DNA of 7,231 nucleotides from SVTX01 sp045538195 (lineage in GTDB: Bacteria > Bacillota > Clostridia > Oscillospirales > CAG-272), in NCBI GenBank assembly GCA_045538195.1, contig JAZSRA010000059.1, positions 1 through 7,231 on the forward strand, in the 5' to 3' direction. Shown one piece after another: positions 1 to 5,023 of this stretch (positions are counted from its first letter, which is position 1; each line of letters begins with the position of its first letter). Position numbers and translations under genes: made by a program. The notes beneath the pieces are model-generated. The model did no database searches. It saw nothing but the letters and a program-made list of their open reading frames with translations, and had not been told where the DNA came from.

Positions 1-240
1 TACATGGGTCTTTGCGACAGAAAGATCGGTTACAAAGGCGCCAGCCGCGGCGGCATCGTCCTCAAGATGCTGATGAACTTCCCTGATGCATCCTTTGTTA
101 CCGTACTCTACGGTCAGGACGTTTCCGAGAGAGTTGTTTAAGCCTTGCTGGAAAAGATGCAGGAGCAGATGCCCAACACCGAGTTCTCGGTGATCAACGG
201 CGGTCAGCCTCTGTATGACTATGTGATTTCTGTAGAGTAA
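1..240 (+). pseudogene. fakA: C-terminal end of FakA/YloV-like fatty acid kinase (DAK2 family), interrupted by an in-frame stop
   Basis: The gene enters from the left edge in frame 1 and its last coding triplet is followed by TAA at 238-240. The translated tail has family hallmarks of YloV/FakA C-termini: a segment GYKGASRGGIV, then FVTVLYGQDVSE, and a final GGQPLYDYVISVE. In this family the N-terminal DAK2 domain binds ATP and phosphorylates fatty acids carried by FakB; the tail seen here belongs to the C-terminal part, and the kinase domain lies outside the window. An in-frame TAA at 139-141 splits the tail: the reading before it ends ...DVSERVV and the reading after it (ALLEKMQEQMPNTEFSVINGG...) continues the same family pattern in the same frame. 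The product would therefore lose its last 32 residues. A single base change from GAA or CAA explains it; a sequencing or assembly error is the main alternative. The family call is fairly sure from the ending, and the functional state is open. Confidence 0.75.
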
Positions 241-256
241 TATCGATCAAAATAGT

Positions 257-283
257 AAAAGGCACCCACGAGGGGTGCCTTTT
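257..283 (+). terminator. Intrinsic terminator after the fakA-like gene (bidirectional)
   Basis: The stem pairs 257-267 (AAAAGGCACCC) with 273-283 (GGGTGCCTTTT) around a 5-nt loop ACGAG. It starts 16 nt after the stop at 238-240 and ends in a T-run. The A-run on the left arm makes it usable from the other strand as well, where it would sit behind the tRNA-Arg remnant at 287-318. Confidence 0.85.
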
Positions 284-286
284 CTG

Positions 287-318
287 TTGGCCTACCCGAG
301 CGGATTCTGAACGCCGCT
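287..318 (-). repeat. Decayed copy of the 3' end of tRNA-Arg(CCG), with its own terminator
   Basis: Bases 287-307 match 453-473 exactly (21 bp), which is the 3' CCA end, acceptor strand and T-loop part of the intact tRNA-Arg. From 308 the match continues only with single-base insertions (GAAC, then CCGCTG) and is lost by about 318. The repeat extends left without gaps to the terminators: 263-277 equals 429-443, at the same 166-base offset. No 5' half of a tRNA is present, so it cannot be functional. The stretch 319-423 between the two copies holds nothing else I can recognise. Either a decayed tandem tRNA or an attachment-site relic of a lost integrative element. Confidence 0.7.
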
Positions 319-423
319 GTGCCGCTCACGTCACAGCAGAAAGCACGCCTCTTCTCTTTCCTTGCCTTTTCTTCACTTGCGCGCTTTCGCAGCCTTCTGC
401 TTACCGCCCCGATAGACAAAAGA

Positions 424-448
424 AACACCACCCACGAGGGGTGGTGTT
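424..448 (-). terminator. Intrinsic terminator of tRNA-Arg(CCG)
   Basis: The stem pairs 424-433 (AACACCACCC) with 439-448 (GGGTGGTGTT) around the loop ACGAG. Read leftward it starts 5 nt after the tRNA CCA end and is followed by a T-rich run (TCTTTTGTC). The loop and the inner stem are identical to the terminator at 257-283, while the outer stem pairs differ in a compensatory way. Confidence 0.8.
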
Positions 449-453
449 CCTTT

Positions 454-530
454 TGGCCTACCCGAGCGGATTCGAACCGCTGGCCTTCAGAGTCGGAGTC
501 TGACGCGCTATCCAGCTGTGCCACGGGTAG
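454..530 (-). tRNA. tRNA-Arg(CCG)
   Basis: The leftward strand folds as a full cloverleaf. The acceptor stem is CTACCCG (530-524) with CGGGTAG, discriminator G, and the 3' CCA is encoded (456-454). The D-loop is AGCTGGATA. The anticodon stem is TCAGA/TCTGA with loop CTCCGAC, giving anticodon CCG at 494-496, which reads the Arg codon CGG. The T-arm is AGCGG-TTCGAAT-CCGCT. One oddity is an A12-C23 mismatch in the D-stem (GCAC against GCGC, positions 519 and 507). The length is 77 nt with CCA, and the gene has its own promoter and terminator, so it is probably transcribed alone. Confidence 0.95.
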
Positions 531-560
531 ATCATTATTTAAATTATTAACGCAGATATT

Positions 561-589
561 AGTATATCACAGTTTTTGCTTTTTTGCAA
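561..589 (-). promoter_or_regulatory. SigA-type promoter of tRNA-Arg(CCG)
   Basis: On the leftward strand: -35 TTGCAA (589-584), a 17-bp spacer, and -10 TATACT (566-561) with an extended TG element (TGTGATATACT). The predicted start near 554 leaves a leader of about 24 nt before the tRNA 5' end at 530. Confidence 0.75.
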
Positions 590-716
590 CCCTCTTTGTC
601 GTGAAATTTAAAAATTGCAAGCTTTTAACTACATAATAAAGTATATAAATATATCCTCTTGAAAAAATCGGGGGAATGTGCTAAAATATATTATCAACCT
701 AAAAGGGATCATTAAT

Positions 717-1418
717 ATGATAAAAAACAAAAAGCTTTTAGCCGTCCTTACATCTCTGTTTCTGATCGCTGAGGCAGTACTTGGCGTGCTTTTGCAGACC
801 TCGCAGGACGTCATTCCCATAAATCTGCGCTACACCGCGGTGATATTCGCTTGCCTTTTTGCCGTATTGTTCGCCGAAAGATCGAAACCCTACATTTTCA
901 CCCAGATAGCACTTATCTGCACCGTGGGCGCAGACTATTTTCTCGTCTACGCCGAGGAAAGACAACAACTCCCCGCCATGATTTTCTTTTCGGTTACTCA
1001 AATTGCCTATTTTTTGAGACTTTACTTCGACGACGGTAGCAAAACCCGAAAAAAATGGCATCTTATCTTACGCGCTACGCTCTCTGCTACAATTATCGTC
1101 ATCACGTGGGCGGTTCTGGGAGATAATACAGACGCGGTGGCTTTGGTGTCGATGTTCTATTACGCAAATCTGTTCCTCAATACCGTCTTTGCCTTTGTTC
1201 AATTTAAAAAAAGCGGACTTTTTGCAATAGGTCTTCTCCTTTTCATCCTCTGCGACACAGTCATAGGATTTTCGCTTATCGACACCTATCTTCCCATCGC
1301 ACAAGACTCGTTTATATATAGCATCATATATCCCGGATTTGACTTGGCTTGGGCGTTCTATCTTCCCTCTCAGGCACTTCTCGCCACAAGTCTTTTGCCG
1401 AAACGGATTAAAGATTAA
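717..1418 (+). CDS. YhhN-like multi-pass membrane protein
   Basis: A 233-residue, strongly hydrophobic protein with about eight predicted membrane helices (roughly 7-26, 38-54, 59-78, 86-103, 117-135, 141-162, 166-186 and 209-226). The pattern fits the YhhN/TMEM86 family: an acidic residue in helix 3 (TVGADYFLV, 70-78), a following helix with an aromatic end (TQIAYFLRLY), and a late LLLFILCDTVIGF segment resembling the family's FxxSD motif. Characterised relatives are lysoplasmalogenases, which cleave the vinyl-ether bond of lysoplasmalogens, but bacterial members are mostly untested, so no substrate is claimed. I chose ATG 717 over the in-frame GTG 678 because AAAAGGG lies about 9 nt upstream and the protein then begins MIKNKK directly before helix 1. 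It is a single gene, converging on a leftward gene across the terminator at 1488. No convincing promoter was found; TTGCAA at 615-620 is only weakly supported. Confidence 0.65.
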   Translation: MIKNKKLLAVLTSLFLIAEAVLGVLLQTSQDVIPINLRYTAVIFACLFAVLFAERSKPYIFTQIALICTVGADYFLVYAEERQQLPAMIFFSVTQIAYFLRLYFDDGSKTRKKWHLILRATLSATIIVITWAVLGDNTDAVALVSMFYYANLFLNTVFAFVQFKKSGLFAIGLLLFILCDTVIGFSLIDTYLPIAQDSFIYSIIYPGFDLAWAFYLPSQALLATSLLPKRIKD

Positions 1419-1487
1419 ACGAAAACAGTCTCTGAAAAGCGTGATATTCTTATCGATAAAATCACAAATCCGCATGTCGAACAAACG

Positions 1488-1534
1488 AAAAAGAGGCTGG
1501 CTCAAATTTTTGCATTTGAGCCAGCCTCTTTTTT
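1488..1534. terminator. Long palindromic bidirectional terminator resembling an IS end
   Basis: A perfect 19-bp stem pairs 1488-1506 with 1515-1533 around an 8-nt loop. The core GAGGCTGGCTCAAA and its inverse are flanked by A- and T-runs, so it terminates both the rightward YhhN-like gene and the leftward DUF3267 gene. The core matches the terminal repeat of the IS at 3055 and 4905; read rightward it closely resembles the reverse complement of the IS left end, including the loop. It may be a relic of IS ends rather than a native terminator. Confidence 0.85.
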
Positions 1535-1564
1535 ATGTGGTTGGCGGCCTAAATAAATGATATC

Positions 1565-2311
1565 TTATTTAAGATCAAATTGATTTATAAACTCCTGCTT
1601 TAGTTTTCTTGTTTCAACCGTTTCGGCAGGTTGTTCTCTTTCAGTCAATCCACCGTTGAAATATTCAAAGCATTTATGATGTATCTTGTCAAGCTTCGAC
1701 GTTACAAATAATTGATGTATTATTACGGGTTTGTCCGTTCCTTTAACTGTAAGTATAATATCCACTAAATAAAGAGCATTTGGCGGTAATTTGAAAAGGC
1801 AAATTATATCAACAATATCCGAGTAAGATACCAAAATATTGGATAATGAAAGATACAATAACCAAGGTCTCAGCGTAGCAATGAAAATAGCCAATATTGC
1901 GGGAATAAATGATAATATAATTACAGGAAACGCAACGAATAAAATTGCTTGGTACTTATTCCAAACACCGAAAGTAGGCTTTACATATCCACCTACTTTA
2001 GAAAATATCCGTTTATATGGAAAGAAGCTTATTCGTTCAACCTTTCTTCCCGAAATCCAACAAAAAAGAGCATGGCATAATTCATGTATTGGCAGACAAA
2101 GAAGCGATATTGTAAGAAGTAATATCCATTTGCTTGAAATTTCTTTCTGATTGACAAATAAAAATGCAATGAAAGGAACTGCAAGCAAGAATATAAAAAT
2201 CTTCTTCAAGTTTTGCAATTTAGAATTTAAATGAACTTGTTCCGCATTTTCCCAGGTGTATGATAGACGTGGGTGAAAATGCGATTCATTTTTAAAGAAA
2301 ACTATTTTCAT
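1565..2311 (-). CDS. DUF3267-type integral membrane zincin (putative metalloprotease)
   Basis: A 248-residue protein with a zinc protease motif HELCH at residues 76-80, inside the second of several membrane segments (about 35-53, 62-82, 120-146 and 149-172). The order of a hydrophobic helix, HExxH in the next helix, a VGGYVKP stretch, and a later SYSDIVDIICLFKLPPNALY segment is that of the DUF3267 family of putative membrane peptidases. D165 or D168 of that later segment is a candidate third zinc ligand. Substrates are unknown for the family. The ATG at 2311 is supported by GGTGA 7 nt upstream. It lies 23 nt behind the stop of the small gene 2335-2556 and probably shares its transcript. Base composition is A+T-rich (row 1921-1980 is 23 G+C of 60, against 30 of 60 in the rplK row 6961-7020), consistent with acquisition. 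The C-terminal tail (220-248) is charged and cytoplasmic-looking. Confidence 0.75.
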   Translation of the reverse strand: MKIVFFKNESHFHPRLSYTWENAEQVHLNSKLQNLKKIFIFLLAVPFIAFLFVNQKEISSKWILLLTISLLCLPIHELCHALFCWISGRKVERISFFPYKRIFSKVGGYVKPTFGVWNKYQAILFVAFPVIILSFIPAILAIFIATLRPWLLYLSLSNILVSYSDIVDIICLFKLPPNALYLVDIILTVKGTDKPVIIHQLFVTSKLDKIHHKCFEYFNGGLTEREQPAETVETRKLKQEFINQFDLK

Positions 2312-2334
2312 TCAAACTTCACCGCCTTTCAATA

Positions 2335-2556
2335 TCATTTTCGTCTGCTATCAAGCCACATGTAATAATCCTCTAACAACTTTTTGTTCTTATCAAAATC
2401 AAGCATTTCTATCTTTTTCTCATTGATCTCATAAGCCTTCTGAATAATCCCGTAAGCGTATTGCTCATCCTCATTTTTTGGGGGATTTTTGAGAAAAGAC
2501 AGCTTGCATCGCAGTAGGGTTAATTTTACTTGATAGTATGGTTTTAGATCTGGCAT
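2335..2556 (-). CDS. Small uncharacterised protein, 73 aa
   Basis: I do not recognise this protein. It starts MPDLKPYYQVKL and is rich in Lys, Glu, Leu and Tyr with no membrane segment, and looks mostly helical (about 8-22 and 32-70). The frame is open further upstream to an ATG at 2586, but that codon lies inside the -10 box of the promoter at 2585-2612; ATG 2556 has AAAGGAG 7 nt upstream and is the clear start. It is the first gene of a probable two-gene unit with the DUF3267 zincin, 23 nt apart. That spacing suggests a shared role, perhaps as a soluble partner or regulator, but nothing in the sequence shows it. Confidence 0.7.
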   Translation of the reverse strand: MPDLKPYYQVKLTLLRCKLSFLKNPPKNEDEQYAYGIIQKAYEINEKKIEMLDFDKNKKLLEDYYMWLDSRRK

Positions 2557-2584
2557 TTTCGTTCTCCTTTCGGTTGGTAAACAC

Positions 2585-2612
2585 ATTATAGCGAAAAGGA
2601 CCGAGAATGCAA
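2585..2612 (-). promoter_or_regulatory. Promoter of the small gene and DUF3267 pair
   Basis: On the leftward strand: -35 TTGCAT (2612-2607), a 16-bp spacer, and -10 TATAAT (2590-2585). The predicted start near 2578 is 22 nt before the ATG at 2556 and upstream of its AAAGGAG. It sits in the gap behind the four-helix gene, where no terminator hairpin is visible, so read-through from that gene is also possible. Confidence 0.7.
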
Positions 2613-2628
2613 GAAAAGTTTTTGAAAA

Positions 2629-2979
2629 TTATTTGTTTATTTTGCTTTTTGCCGTATTTATCGAGGTGATAAGTAATTTCTTTACTTCAATACACTTATC
2701 AAGGATATCTCTATTATCATAATATCCGCTTTCAATTAAAAGTTCCAACCAATATTCACTTTCAGAACACTCTTTGAGGGCTATTTGCAGTTTAGCGATA
2801 AAATCCGCAGTTCCGTGTCCATAAAATGCTTCACGAATATTTGCGCCCACACTTGTACCACTACGTATCAACTGATTTGTAAGCACACTTTCCTTTTTAT
2901 TCTGCTTAACATAATTACAAACCTTGATGATATGCAAAGCAAATTCTTTAGATTTCGTAATTAACGGACTGTCTAACAT
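2629..2979 (-). CDS. Four-helix-bundle protein (S23/IVP family)
   Basis: A 116-residue protein of the four-helix-bundle family first named for proteins encoded in 23S rRNA intervening sequences. Diagnostic segments are SPLITKSKEFALHII near the N-terminus, LTNQLIRSGTSVGANIREA in the second helix region, and KLQIALKECSESEYWLELL in the third. The length is normal for the family. Relatives form pentameric barrels, and one branch (bAvd) helps diversity-generating retroelements, but no reverse transcriptase or template repeat is present here and the gene is not inside rRNA. The molecular role of stand-alone members is unknown. I prefer ATG 2979 to ATG 2997: the predicted transcript start (about 3003) leaves 2997 almost without a leader, while 2979 has AAAGG 10 nt upstream. 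It lies directly beside the left end of the IS and has its own promoter. Confidence 0.85.
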   Translation of the reverse strand: MLDSPLITKSKEFALHIIKVCNYVKQNKKESVLTNQLIRSGTSVGANIREAFYGHGTADFIAKLQIALKECSESEYWLELLIESGYYDNRDILDKCIEVKKLLITSINTAKSKINK

Positions 2980-3009
2980 AATCTTACTGCCTTTCATTTT
3001 GATAATTTA

Positions 3010-3038
3010 ATTATATCACAAAACCTCTTACTTTTCAA
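3010..3038 (-). promoter_or_regulatory. Promoter of the four-helix-bundle gene
   Basis: On the leftward strand: -35 TTGAAA (3038-3033), a 17-bp spacer, and -10 TATAAT (3015-3010) with an extended TG element (TTGTGATATAAT). The IS boundary at 3055 lies only 16 bp upstream of the -35 box, so the promoter itself is outside the IS. Confidence 0.8.
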
Positions 3039-3054
3039 CCTTTATAATAAAAAT

Positions 3055-3087
3055 GGGGCTGGCTCAAAAGTAAAAATTTGAGCCAGC
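3055..3087. repeat. IS left terminal repeat folded into a hairpin
   Basis: Within the left end, GCTGGCTCAAA (3058-3068) pairs perfectly with TTTGAGCCAGC (3077-3087) around an 8-nt loop. Read leftward the hairpin is followed by CCCCATTTTTATT, so it can act as a terminator that stops transposase transcripts before the four-helix gene. It therefore combines terminal repeat and possible terminator. Confidence 0.7.
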
Positions 3088-3174
3088 TTTTGCAATGAAA
3101 ATGAGTAGAATAAAAAAGAAGCGCAAAAAAAAGAAAAAACCTCAAAAAGAGGTGAAAAAGAGATACGACAAAAG

Positions 3175-3199
3175 ACGGGGACGACAATCCTCGTTTTTT
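3175..3199. terminator. Hairpin after the transposase gene
   Basis: ACGGGGA (3175-3181) pairs with TCCTCGT (3188-3194), including one G-T pair, around a 6-nt loop CGACAA. A T-run follows on the plus strand (3194-3199). On the transposase strand it lies 35 nt after the stop and is followed by CTTTTGT, a weaker tail, so termination there is likely partial and backed by the end hairpin at 3058-3087. Confidence 0.55.
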
Positions 3200-3228
3200 G
3201 ATTTTGTGATATTAGGTTTTTGAAGAGG

Positions 3229-4767
3229 TCATCCTACTTTCAAAGGGAATAAGTCCTGTCCAAATCGACCGGATTTCTTCTTGTTACAGAGTTTTTCAAT
3301 GTTGAAAGCAAGAGCAAGCAGGAAAAATTGCGTTTCTATGTTTCGTTTTCCACGCATTAAAAATCTTTTGAAGCCGAAATCTTGTTTGAGAACTCCAAAC
3401 ACACCCTCTACCTGTATCGAGCGATTCATGCGAAGCTGTGTTCCTTCCTCCGTGGTGATATTTTCAAGCGATCTTTGTCTTTGCTTTATGAACTCAGGTG
3501 ACACCTTGATCTCTCTGAATCCTCTAGCAGACCTATGACATTTTCCAGAATGAGGACATCCCTCGCAGCTATGATTTCGATAATAACGTGTTTTGACCTC
3601 GTATCCGTGTGCTGTCTTTTCGGTCTTTTCGTAAGCAAAGTAGAGAATATCTCCGTCAGCACAGGTATAGGTATCGTTTTCTTTATCATACGTCATATTA
3701 TCGACGGTGTACGGATTTGCCTTGTATTTTCTTGTTTTGCTGATCTCATAATTTGTTGGTTTGATAAAGCTTTCCTGACCGTTTTCTTCAAGATACAGAT
3801 AGTTTTCGCGGCTTTCATATCCAGCATCGGCAATGATACGTTCAAATATTCTTTTGCTGTGACTTTTTATCCTGTTAAGAAAAGGAATCAGCGTTTGCAC
3901 GTCGCTTCTGTTTGAAAATGCTCCAAGTGCAACGATATATTCACCTTCTACGCCAATCTGTATATTGTATCCCGCTTTTAACTGCCCGTTTCTCATATGG
4001 TCTTCCTTCATATGCATAAAGGTAGCGTCCACATCTGTCTTTGAATAACTGTTTCTTCCGTTCATTCTTCCAAGATGGACAAGATATTCAGCTTTTTTAT
4101 CGATATATTCTCCAAGCTCTTCAATATCTTTTTGTAGCTGTGTCTTGTGCTTGCCTTTTCCGTGAACAAATGTGAGGTCTATCCACTGAGCCTGACGCAC
4201 AAGAGTTTCATAGCAATCTTCAAGAGAAGCCTCCGCAAAACCGTACCTTTCGCAGATGATCGGTACTCTTGTTTTGATCCTTCCTTGAAGCTTAACAAGA
4301 CTCTTTTCAACCGCCTTTTTCCATACGAAGGTGTATTTGTTTGCATTCGCTTCGATTTTCGTTCCGTCTACAAAAAGATTTTGGTACTTTACCTCTCCCA
4401 TTTCGTAGAGCTTTAACACGAATTGATAAAACAGATCTTCTATGACGTCTGTGAGCTTCTCACTTAAAAACCTTTTCACTGTTGCCACACTCGGAACAGG
4501 TTCTCCGTTTAGTAACCACATAAAACGAATATCTGTCTGACAGCATTTCACTATCTGACGCGATGAGAATTTTCTCTCCATATATGCGAACAAGATGATC
4601 TCAAACATTGTGATCGGATTCAGCTTTCTCCAGGCTCGGGCATACGTTTCAAACAGCTTGTCATAGTTCAAGCTTTCACATATTTCTGCTAACGTGAATA
4701 CGAAATCATCCTTGTCTATGCAAATTTCTAAATTTAATGGTAAAACTACTTGACTTTTATCTCTCAT
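3229..4767 (-). CDS. IS1182-family transposase (DDE)
   Basis: A 512-residue, full-length transposase that cuts and joins the IS ends. The N-terminal part (about 50-118: PITMFEIILFAYMERKFSSR, then VPSVATVKRFLSE) is the DUF772 DNA-binding-type domain of this family. The RNase H-like catalytic core supplies D134 in FVDGTKIEA, D314 in IADAGYESR and E454 in VEGVFGVLK, the expected DDE triad. Between D134 and D314 lie a long helical insertion and the conserved DATFMHMKEDH region (about 247-257). A cysteine cluster CEGCPHSGKC (401-410) with C369 could bind zinc. There is no frameshift or internal stop, so it may be active. The ATG at 4767 has only a distant GAGGT (12 nt away), which suggests weak translation, as is common for transposases. 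Its 5' leader is overlapped by a candidate antisense RNA (4785-4874). Confidence 0.92.
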   Translation of the reverse strand: MRDKSQVVLPLNLEICIDKDDFVFTLAEICESLNYDKLFETYARAWRKLNPITMFEIILFAYMERKFSSRQIVKCCQTDIRFMWLLNGEPVPSVATVKRFLSEKLTDVIEDLFYQFVLKLYEMGEVKYQNLFVDGTKIEANANKYTFVWKKAVEKSLVKLQGRIKTRVPIICERYGFAEASLEDCYETLVRQAQWIDLTFVHGKGKHKTQLQKDIEELGEYIDKKAEYLVHLGRMNGRNSYSKTDVDATFMHMKEDHMRNGQLKAGYNIQIGVEGEYIVALGAFSNRSDVQTLIPFLNRIKSHSKRIFERIIADAGYESRENYLYLEENGQESFIKPTNYEISKTRKYKANPYTVDNMTYDKENDTYTCADGDILYFAYEKTEKTAHGYEVKTRYYRNHSCEGCPHSGKCHRSARGFREIKVSPEFIKQRQRSLENITTEEGTQLRMNRSIQVEGVFGVLKQDFGFKRFLMRGKRNIETQFFLLALAFNIEKLCNKKKSGRFGQDLFPLKVG

Positions 4768-4778
4768 TGTTGTATAAT
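4750..4778 (+). promoter_or_regulatory. Outward promoter inside the transposase 5' end (pOUT-like)
   Basis: On the plus strand: TTGACT (4750-4755), an exact 17-bp spacer, and TATAAT (4773-4778), 11 of 12 consensus bases. It starts inside the first codons of the transposase and fires away from the gene toward the right IS end, with a predicted start near 4785. There is no reading frame of note downstream before the terminator at 4830-4874, so the product should be a short RNA. Confidence 0.6.
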
Positions 4779-4814
4779 TACCTCGCTTTGTGGTGGATTA
4801 TTTTTGGCGATTTA

Positions 4815-4843
4815 ATTATACCAAAAAGCAAACGGATACTCAA
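4815..4843 (-). promoter_or_regulatory. Transposase promoter (pIN-like)
   Basis: On the leftward strand: -35 TTGAGT (4843-4838), a 17-bp spacer, and -10 TATAAT (4820-4815). The predicted start near 4808 gives a leader of about 41 nt. The -35 box lies in the left arm and loop edge of the hairpin 4830-4870, so hairpin extrusion or passing transcription could affect it. Confidence 0.6.
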
Positions 4844-4874
4844 TACCTTTTCGGTAAAGAGTATCCGTTTTTTT
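4830..4874. terminator. 12-bp hairpin terminator at the right side of the IS
   Basis: AAACGGATACTC (4830-4841) pairs perfectly with GAGTATCCGTTT (4859-4870); an inner TACC/GGTA pair (4844-4847 with 4853-4856) tightens the loop. On the plus strand it ends in seven Ts (4868-4874) and ends the candidate antisense RNA. Read leftward it is followed by GCTTTTTGG, so it may also stop tRNA-Arg(ACG) transcripts and shield the transposase from outside transcription. Confidence 0.75.
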
Positions 4875-4893
4875 CTTATTTAAGCCGACTTAA

Positions 4894-4910
4894 TGAGCCA
4901 GCCTCTTTTT
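4894..4910. repeat. IS right terminal repeat, also copy 2 of a 17-bp direct repeat
   Basis: Bases 4894-4910 (TGAGCCAGCCTCTTTTT) contain the right inverted repeat of the IS and are identical to 1517-1533, the right arm of the palindrome at 1488. The two copies bracket about 3.4 kb that holds the IS and three other leftward genes. Confidence 0.75.
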
Positions 4911-4912
4911 CT

Positions 4913-4989
4913 TGGCACGCCGTAAGGGATTCGAACCCCCGACCTTTTGGTTCGTAGCCAAACACTCTATCCAGCTGAGCTAACGGCGC
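4913..4989 (-). tRNA. tRNA-Arg(ACG)
   Basis: Complete cloverleaf on the leftward strand: acceptor GCGCCGT (4989-4983) with ACGGCGT (closed by a G1-U72 wobble), discriminator G, encoded CCA (4915-4913). The D-arm is GCTC-AGCTGGATA-GAGT. The anticodon arm is TTTGG-CTACGAA-CCAAA, giving anticodon ACG at 4953-4955, which after deamination to ICG reads CGU, CGC and CGA. The T-arm is GGGGG-TTCGAAT-CCCTT with two G-U pairs. The IS begins 7 nt after the 3' end, so the natural terminator may have been displaced; the hairpin at 4830-4870 is the first plausible replacement. Confidence 0.95.
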
Positions 4990-5023
4990 ATATTTTTGAG
5001 TACTTATTTTGTCGTACCCATAT

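Larger units (their letters stand above)
4785..4874 (+). ncRNA. Candidate antisense RNA of the transposase (RNA-OUT-like)
   Basis: Predicted RNA of about 90 nt between the promoter at 4750-4778 and the T-run at 4868-4874. Its first ~24 nt (4785-4808) are complementary to the predicted 5' end of the transposase mRNA, ending next to the mRNA's GAGGT at 4784-4780. The rest folds into two stems: TTTTTGG (4801-4807) with CCAAAAA (4821-4827), and a perfect 12-bp terminator hairpin (4830-4841 with 4859-4870). The layout matches IS10, where RNA-OUT pairs with the 5' end of RNA-IN to block transposase translation; function here is inferred from layout only. Confidence 0.45.
3055..4905 (-). mobile_element. 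IS1182-family insertion sequence, apparently complete
   Basis: About 1.85 kb, with one transposase gene reading leftward. The left end reads GGGGCTGGCTCA (3055-3066); the right end on the opposite strand reads GAGGCTGGCTCA (4905-4894), 11 of 12 identical, so these are taken as the terminal inverted repeats. The size fits IS1182-family elements. Neither flank shows a clear short target duplication (AATAAAAAT on the left, TTTTTCTTGG on the right). The right end abuts tRNA-Arg(ACG), 7 nt from its CCA end, and probably sits in or replaces that tRNA's terminator. The boundaries are my reading of the repeats, not a database match. Confidence 0.8.

Noticed and set aside
219..524. 101-residue leftward frame over the tRNA region
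   Set aside because: It runs over the tail of the fakA-like gene, two terminators and most of tRNA-Arg(CCG); the composition is not protein-like.
319..636. 105-residue rightward frame
   Set aside because: It covers the complement of the tRNA and its promoter, with no ribosome binding site or family pattern.
678..716. Upstream GTG start for the YhhN-like gene
   Set aside because: It would add 13 residues before a normal N-terminus; ATG 717 has its own AAAAGGG. GGGGGA before the GTG leaves some doubt.
1839..2150. 103-residue frame opposite the DUF3267 gene
   Set aside because: It is antisense to conserved membrane segments, without start signals.
2629..2979. Diversity-generating retroelement accessory (Avd)
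   Set aside because: The fold family is shared, but no reverse transcriptase and no template/variable repeat pair exist in the window.
3535..3915. 126-residue plus-strand frame within the transposase
   Set aside because: Shadow of the transposase reading frame; its hydrophobic look comes from the complement of charged codons.
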